8,801 bases of DNA. It comes from an uncultured Bacillota bacterium (GTDB lineage Bacteria > Bacillota > Clostridia > Caldicoprobacterales > UBA3941). The notes beneath the pieces were generated by a model. That model saw only the letters and a list, made by a program, of their open reading frames with translations, was not told the DNA's origin and ran no database searches. Location: positions 1 through 8,801 of the forward strand of contig CALGOY010000265.1 in assembly GCA_937960725.1 (NCBI GenBank), in the 5' to 3' direction. This document shows positions 8,234 through 8,801 of the stretch, in pieces. A program made the translations under genes and the position numbers. The first letter of the stretch is position 1, and every line of letters begins with the position of its first letter.

Positions 8234-8801
8234 ATGTCAACAAAATCCGAGAGAATCAAATGGTTTTTGCACGATCGATTTGGAATGTTTATCCACTGGG
8301 GGTTATACTCAATCCCAGCCAGAGGCGAATGGGTTCGTAGCCGCGAAAAAATGTCAATTGAAGATTATCAACAATATTTTGAAGAGTTTAATCCGACAAA
8401 TTATAACCCTAGAGAGTGGGCTAAAGCTGCTAAAAATGCTGGAATGAAATATGCTGTTATGACTACTAAACACCATGACGGATTTTGTTTGTTCGACAGT
8501 CAACTCACAGACTATAAAGCTACCAATACGCCTGCAGGTAGAGACTTAATCAAAGAATACGTAGATGCATTTCGCGCTGAAGGGCTAAAAGTAGGATTTT
8601 ATTATTCTATTATCGACTGGCACCATCCAGATTATCCAGCTTATGGGGATAGACATCACCCTATGAGAGATAATGAAGAGTGGAAAGATAAAAAACATAA
8701 TTTTTCAAATTATATAGAATATTTCCATGGCCAGGTTAGGGAGCTGCTTACTAACTATGGAAAAATTGATATTATGTGGTTTGACTTTTCTTATGACGAT
8801 A
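8234..8801 (+). CDS. Alpha-L-fucosidase, GH29, N-terminal part (cut by window end)
   Basis: Retaining alpha-L-fucosidase that removes terminal fucose from glycans. The frame is open from ATG 8234 to the window end (189 codons plus one base, out of roughly 420-500 residues). GH29 hallmarks are in order: FGMFIHWGLYS with the fucose-binding HWG at 21-23, KHHDGF at 79-84, GFYYSIIDWHHPDY at 121-134, and IDIMWFD at 178-184, where Asp184 is the expected catalytic nucleophile. The acid/base residue lies beyond the window. No signal peptide, so it should act on imported oligosaccharides. A GGGGGG ribosome site (8217-8223) precedes the ATG by about 10 bases. It is divergent from the AraC regulator and shares an upstream motif with lacZ, so the two hydrolases are probably co-induced. 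Hand counts of two lines give 30-37% G+C, lower than lacZ. The family call is firm; linkage preference cannot be told. Confidence 0.93.
   Translation, partial: MSTKSERIKWFLHDRFGMFIHWGLYSIPARGEWVRSREKMSIEDYQQYFEEFNPTNYNPREWAKAAKNAGMKYAVMTTKHHDGFCLFDSQLTDYKATNTPAGRDLIKEYVDAFRAEGLKVGFYYSIIDWHHPDYPAYGDRHHPMRDNEEWKDKKHNFSNYIEYFHGQVRELLTNYGKIDIMWFDFSYDD

Overview
The window looks like one end of a draft contig from an anaerobic, low-to-moderate GC Firmicute, most likely of the class Clostridia. Pointers are strong AAGGAG/GGGGG ribosome sites, hairpin-plus-T terminators, a corrinoid-type methyltransferase paired with a methionine-synthase-activation-like protein, and cytoplasmic glycoside hydrolases without signal peptides. 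The genus cannot be named from sequence alone. Bases 1-17 are Illumina adapter, so the left edge is an assembly end and not biology.

Layout. 18-353 (-) is the start of a Cys-type sulfatase, cut by the contig end and broken by a one-base excess in a 7-G run. 450-821 (-) is a small glyoxalase I-like VOC protein with a terminator behind it. 920-1654 (-) is a metallo-beta-lactamase-fold hydrolase. 1880-2917 (+) is a URO-D/MtaA-type corrinoid methyltransferase. It converges on 2968-3651 (-), a stand-alone MetH-activation-domain protein, across a shared bidirectional terminator that runs into the latter's coding end. 3760-6912 (-) is a complete LacZ-type GH2 beta-galactosidase. 7117-7938 (-) is an AraC-family regulator. 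8234-8801 (+) is the start of a GH29 alpha-L-fucosidase, cut by the window end.

How they fit together. The right half is a glycan-use locus: beta-galactosidase and alpha-fucosidase on either side of an AraC/cupin regulator, with a sulfatase further left. The most useful observation is a shared composite motif just upstream of both hydrolase genes: GACATATAAA, then AATATA-NN-TAGATTG with its last TTG at the -35 position. I infer this to be the operator of the AraC protein, tying both enzymes into one regulon. The middle holds a corrinoid methyl-transfer pair (URO-D methyltransferase plus activation-domain protein), with no corrinoid protein gene visible here.

Base composition changes near 6913: the beta-galactosidase is clearly richer in G+C than the regulator and fucosidase to its right. 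I do not see CRISPR arrays, insertion sequences, rRNA or tRNA genes. I do not think the window holds a wholly new system; the inferred regulon, the activation-protein pairing and the frameshifted sulfatase are the items worth following.
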